Assembly (NCBI GenBank): GCA_029573975.1
Contig: JAKQBU010000138.1
Location: 1-14,860, forward strand
Reading direction: 5' to 3'
DNA from: Planctomycetota bacterium
Lineage (GTDB): Bacteria; Planctomycetota; Phycisphaerae; Sedimentisphaerales; SM23-30
Length of the DNA stretch: 14,860 bases
Both the position numbers and the translations under genes were made by a program. The notes beneath the pieces were generated by a model. It was not told the origin of the DNA, did not search any database, and saw only the letters and a program-made list of their open reading frames with translations. Below are positions 12,328-14,860 of the stretch, piece after piece. Numbering within the stretch: the stretch's first letter is position 1; each line of letters starts with the position of its first letter.

Positions 12328-14860
12328 CTATTTACTTTCCGGGCAGGGGGGCAAGGATTTGGATACCTGCTGGAAGAGCGGCAGCCGTTCACCCTGGGGT
12401 TTAATATGAACCGCAGTATTGCCCATCCAGGTAATGGTATAGGTCTTGACCGGCAATTGGAGTTCCGGTTTGGTTTGCTTCTGCCCGAAGGTGATCAGCG
12501 GATAGGTGATGGTCAGTTCATCGCCTTTTTGGATGTTCTCGAAGAGGAGATAGCTGTCACGCCACAGCAGCGGCTCCTGTTTTTGATTACGGTAGGCTTT
12601 AATCTGTCCTCTGGGAGTCCAGGCGGGGGGACGCAGATAGAAATCCCTGGCGATTTTGGCGTTGACTGTCATGCGGCCGGTATTAGGTAGGAAAGAAGTG
12701 ACTTTGGCTTGCGGGGTTTCGCGGTCGAAGCACATGTTCACAAACACCCCGGCCGGTTTATTCTGGACGGTAAAATTCCAGGCGGTATAGATCGAGCGCA
12801 TCCCTTCCGGCACACAGCAGCCCATCATGTCGTAGCTGGTGGGATAGGCGCACTTGTCATTGATTCCCATGCGGCCCTGGAAGCCGCCTTCAAATTCGCG
12901 GGCCATCGCCAGGCCCTTCTCGCCTTCATCTCCCGGATGCAGTTCGCGATAGATTTTTTCGTATTCCGGGGTAACAAAGAACTGGGCTTCGCGAATGTAA
13001 TTGCGCACGAACCGCTCGACGGTATCCCAGTACTGCGGATAACCCGCCTGGGCCATATAGGCCGCCATGCTGATGACATCGGCCACCGCGCAGGTTTCGG
13101 AGTTGTGCGTCCAGGTCATGGACTCGGGGATCCAGCCCCAGTCAGTGCCGCGCATCAGGAAGAAATCGAGAAGCCGTTTGGTCCACTCCACCAGTTCCGG
13201 ATCGCGGGTGATGGAGGCCAGATGGGCCATGCCCCAGCCGGAGTGGCCGCGCATGTGGCTGTGATGATCGAACGAACCGTCCGGGCGAACCATGAGATTT
13301 GCGGACATGGGGGCGGTCGGCCAGACCTCCATGAAAGAGCTGGTCAGCTTCGCTTGTTCCTTCTGTTCGTCCGTTAAGGTACTGGGGTCTTTCATAATCC
13401 AATTATGCCATTGATCGTGGGCCATTTCCCCTTTGGCAAACGCGATGGCAAAATCGAGGGCCTCCGGATCGCGGAAGGTTTCGTAATAGGCGACCACCGC
13501 CTCCAGCAGCATGGCAGGCGAGTAGGGGGTGGAATCGGTGATAGCCCAGCCGTTTTTGCCCCAGCAACTGTTACCACCTTTGCAATAGGCCCGGCCATCC
13601 ACCCAGTCCACGACCGAAATCATCGCCTCGAAAATTTTGCGGCATTGACTCCGCAGGTTTTCCTCGCCGCTGCGGCGATAATCTTCACAGAAACTTACCA
13701 GTTGTTTGCCGGTGGTCCAGTGGGTGGCCCAGAGGCCGGGCAGGCGGGCAAAAGCGCCGGTGGGAATCCAGCAGAGGTTGTCTTCTTTCAAGTGCCCCAG
13801 AATACGGTTACGAACGCCTTTGGCCATTTCATCGGCAAAAGTTTCGCCGCACATATCCTTCATATAGCCGAACTCCCAGTCCATCCGGTTTTCCGTATCC
13901 CCTGCGGTTATGGGATCATGCTGGTCAGCAACGGGGCCGGGCGGATAGGCCAGCATGTCCATACTGAACCGGCATTCGTAATCCAGGGCCGGACGAGGAT
14001 TGTTATTCAAGGCATGTAAGGCCCAGCGAGCCATGCCGACCAGGTCCATATCCGGCTCGGCCGGCCGATGGGCGGTAATATCCTGCGGCTGGGAATCCGT
14101 TACCAGTTGAACATTCAATAATTCATCATGGAAAGCACTCAGGTCGGTGTCCAAATCTGTTGCCTGCCCTCTCCGCTTGGCGATCTGGTCGTTGTGGAAG
14201 CGATCGGGCAATAAACTTTCAAACGCTTCCACCGGCCAGTAGCGGAGACGCTCGATGCCTTCGGGGACGGTCTGTTCGAACTGCACATAGGCCTGGACCT
14301 TGCCTTTGACGGAGTAGGGAATCGGGCCGCCGTCCGGCCGTTCGGGGCAGTTGAACTGGGTGCCGCCGCTGCCGAAGACCTTATAGCCCATCAGAATGGT
14401 ATCTTCCAGATCCACATGAAGCAGGGGGCCTTTGAGGGTGTGATAGATGATGCCGGTGGAAGGCTGGCCGCGCGGCTGGGAAAAATTCAGCGAGAACAGA
14501 CGGCAATTTTTTAACAGGATCTTAGTGTAGCCGTCAAAACCGGGATTGCCGCACTGCAGGGCGTTATCCGGCCCGGCGATGGTACAATCCTCAAAAATTG
14601 CGTCATAGCAGTCGCGTTTTTCCGGATTTTCTGCCCGGACATACGCTCCCGCGGCGTCGCCCCACCAATCGAAACACATGAAAAAGCAGCGGCGGGCGAT
14701 GATCGGTTCTTCGGGCCGGCCGGTATGGCCGCCGACACAGAAACCGCAGAAGCGGCCGGTGCCGACGCAATCTTCGGCAATGGCGGAAAATTCGACGCCC
14801 TTGCTGCAGGTCATGTCCCAGCCGATGCCGCCTTCGGAGCCGGCGGAATAGATATTGCGG
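12328..14860 (-). CDS. Fusion: right-handed beta-helix plus GH127-like (beta-L-arabinofuranosidase superfamily) domain, 5'-truncated by the window
   Basis: At least 843 residues are visible. The frame stays open past the first ATG (14814) to the edge; the added residues RNIYSAGSEGGIGWD match RNLYSTGSEGGMGVD of the neighbour, so the true start lies outside, probably about 190 codons further. Numbering from Met14814, residues 1-206 are the shared beta-helix (DWWGDAAGAYVR at 49-60, NFSQPRG, GIERLRYWPVEAFESLLPDRF). Residues from about 253 form an (alpha/alpha) barrel plus beta-sandwich like GH127. The pattern E573-T-C575 and C666-C667 fits the Glu/Cys zinc site with the cysteine nucleophile known in HypBA1. 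The end carries FYLRPPAW and GDELTITYPL, typical of the family C-terminal sandwich. GH127 enzymes release beta-L-arabinofuranose, but this member is distant. Stop TAG is at 12330-12328. Confidence 0.87.
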   Translation of the reverse strand, partial: RNIYSAGSEGGIGWDMTCSKGVEFSAIAEDCVGTGRFCGFCVGGHTGRPEEPIIARRCFFMCFDWWGDAAGAYVRAENPEKRDCYDAIFEDCTIAGPDNALQCGNPGFDGYTKILLKNCRLFSLNFSQPRGQPSTGIIYHTLKGPLLHVDLEDTILMGYKVFGSGGTQFNCPERPDGGPIPYSVKGKVQAYVQFEQTVPEGIERLRYWPVEAFESLLPDRFHNDQIAKRRGQATDLDTDLSAFHDELLNVQLVTDSQPQDITAHRPAEPDMDLVGMARWALHALNNNPRPALDYECRFSMDMLAYPPGPVADQHDPITAGDTENRMDWEFGYMKDMCGETFADEMAKGVRNRILGHLKEDNLCWIPTGAFARLPGLWATHWTTGKQLVSFCEDYRRSGEENLRSQCRKIFEAMISVVDWVDGRAYCKGGNSCWGKNGWAITDSTPYSPAMLLEAVVAYYETFRDPEALDFAIAFAKGEMAHDQWHNWIMKDPSTLTDEQKEQAKLTSSFMEVWPTAPMSANLMVRPDGSFDHHSHMRGHSGWGMAHLASITRDPELVEWTKRLLDFFLMRGTDWGWIPESMTWTHNSETCAVADVISMAAYMAQAGYPQYWDTVERFVRNYIREAQFFVTPEYEKIYRELHPGDEGEKGLAMAREFEGGFQGRMGINDKCAYPTSYDMMGCCVPEGMRSIYTAWNFTVQNKPAGVFVNMCFDRETPQAKVTSFLPNTGRMTVNAKIARDFYLRPPAWTPRGQIKAYRNQKQEPLLWRDSYLLFENIQKGDELTITYPLITFGQKQTKPELQLPVKTYTITWMGNTAVHIKPQGERLPLFQQVSKSLPPCPESK

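Larger units (their letters stand above)
4841..14860 (-). other. Putative polysaccharide-degradation operon (five secreted proteins, continues past right edge)
   Basis: Five same-strand genes follow each other with gaps of 86, 70, 14 and 51 bases (in transcription order). Four begin with a signal peptide and the fifth is cut at its 5' end. All have carbohydrate-active folds: two beta-helix fusions, a third beta-helix protein, a GH9-like protein and a beta-propeller. Shared direction, short spacing, shared domains and shared destination support one transcription unit acting on one polysaccharide. The substrate is not known. Arabinose- or pectin-side-chain-type substrates are suggested by the GH127-like and GH141-like members, but only by family analogy. 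Confidence 0.65.

Noticed and set aside
12328..14814. ATG at 14814 as the start of the GH127-like fusion
   Set aside because: The frame stays open upstream to the window edge, and the extra residues match the paralogous beta-helix, so this Met is internal.
1..14860. CRISPR arrays, tRNAs, insertion sequences, phage genes
   Set aside because: I saw no regularly spaced direct repeats, no tRNA cloverleaf signatures, no transposase or integrase motifs and no terminal inverted repeats.

Overview
The window reads as a piece of a planctomycete chromosome, most likely from the Phycisphaerae side of the phylum. This is inferred from gene style only: a sigma-54 N-terminus of the planctomycete type, a zinc-ribbon plus membrane protein of a kind common in that phylum, and a dense cluster of large secreted polysaccharide-degrading proteins. 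No marker gene long enough to fix the taxonomy is present.

Left part (1-3381), all on the minus strand: a housekeeping block. In transcription order it holds a large-type signal recognition particle RNA with a good promoter, dnaX (clamp-loader subunit), ebfC/ybaB (nucleoid-associated protein), recR (recombinational repair) and, after a 138-base gap, the first 52 codons of rpoN, which runs off the left edge. The dnaX-ebfC-recR order with the SRP RNA just upstream is a well-known conserved arrangement in bacteria. The SRP RNA is not translated and explains most of the apparent gap upstream of dnaX.

Middle (3347-4832): a 373-base divergent intergenic region with several inverted repeats, then one plus-strand gene for a membrane protein with two N-terminal zinc-ribbon motifs. 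It ends 8 bases from the convergent cluster to its right.

Right part (4841-14860), all on the minus strand: five consecutive genes with gaps of 14-86 bases, probably one operon read right to left and entering from beyond the right edge. Four show signal peptides; the fifth is cut at its 5' end. They encode (a) a beta-helix fused to a GH127-like (beta-L-arabinofuranosidase superfamily) domain, (b) a beta-helix fused to a GH43-like beta-propeller, (c) a GH141-like beta-helix enzyme with a C-terminal beta-sandwich, (d) a divergent GH9-like protein and (e) a stand-alone version of the propeller of (b). The most notable feature is modular reuse. Genes (a) and (b) share the same beta-helix domain with a conserved DWWGDA surface motif, attached to unrelated C-terminal modules. 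The propeller of (b) also recurs alone in (e). The set looks like an extracytoplasmic polysaccharide-degradation locus whose combination of modules I do not recognise as a described system. No transporter, SusC/D pair or regulator is visible in the window.
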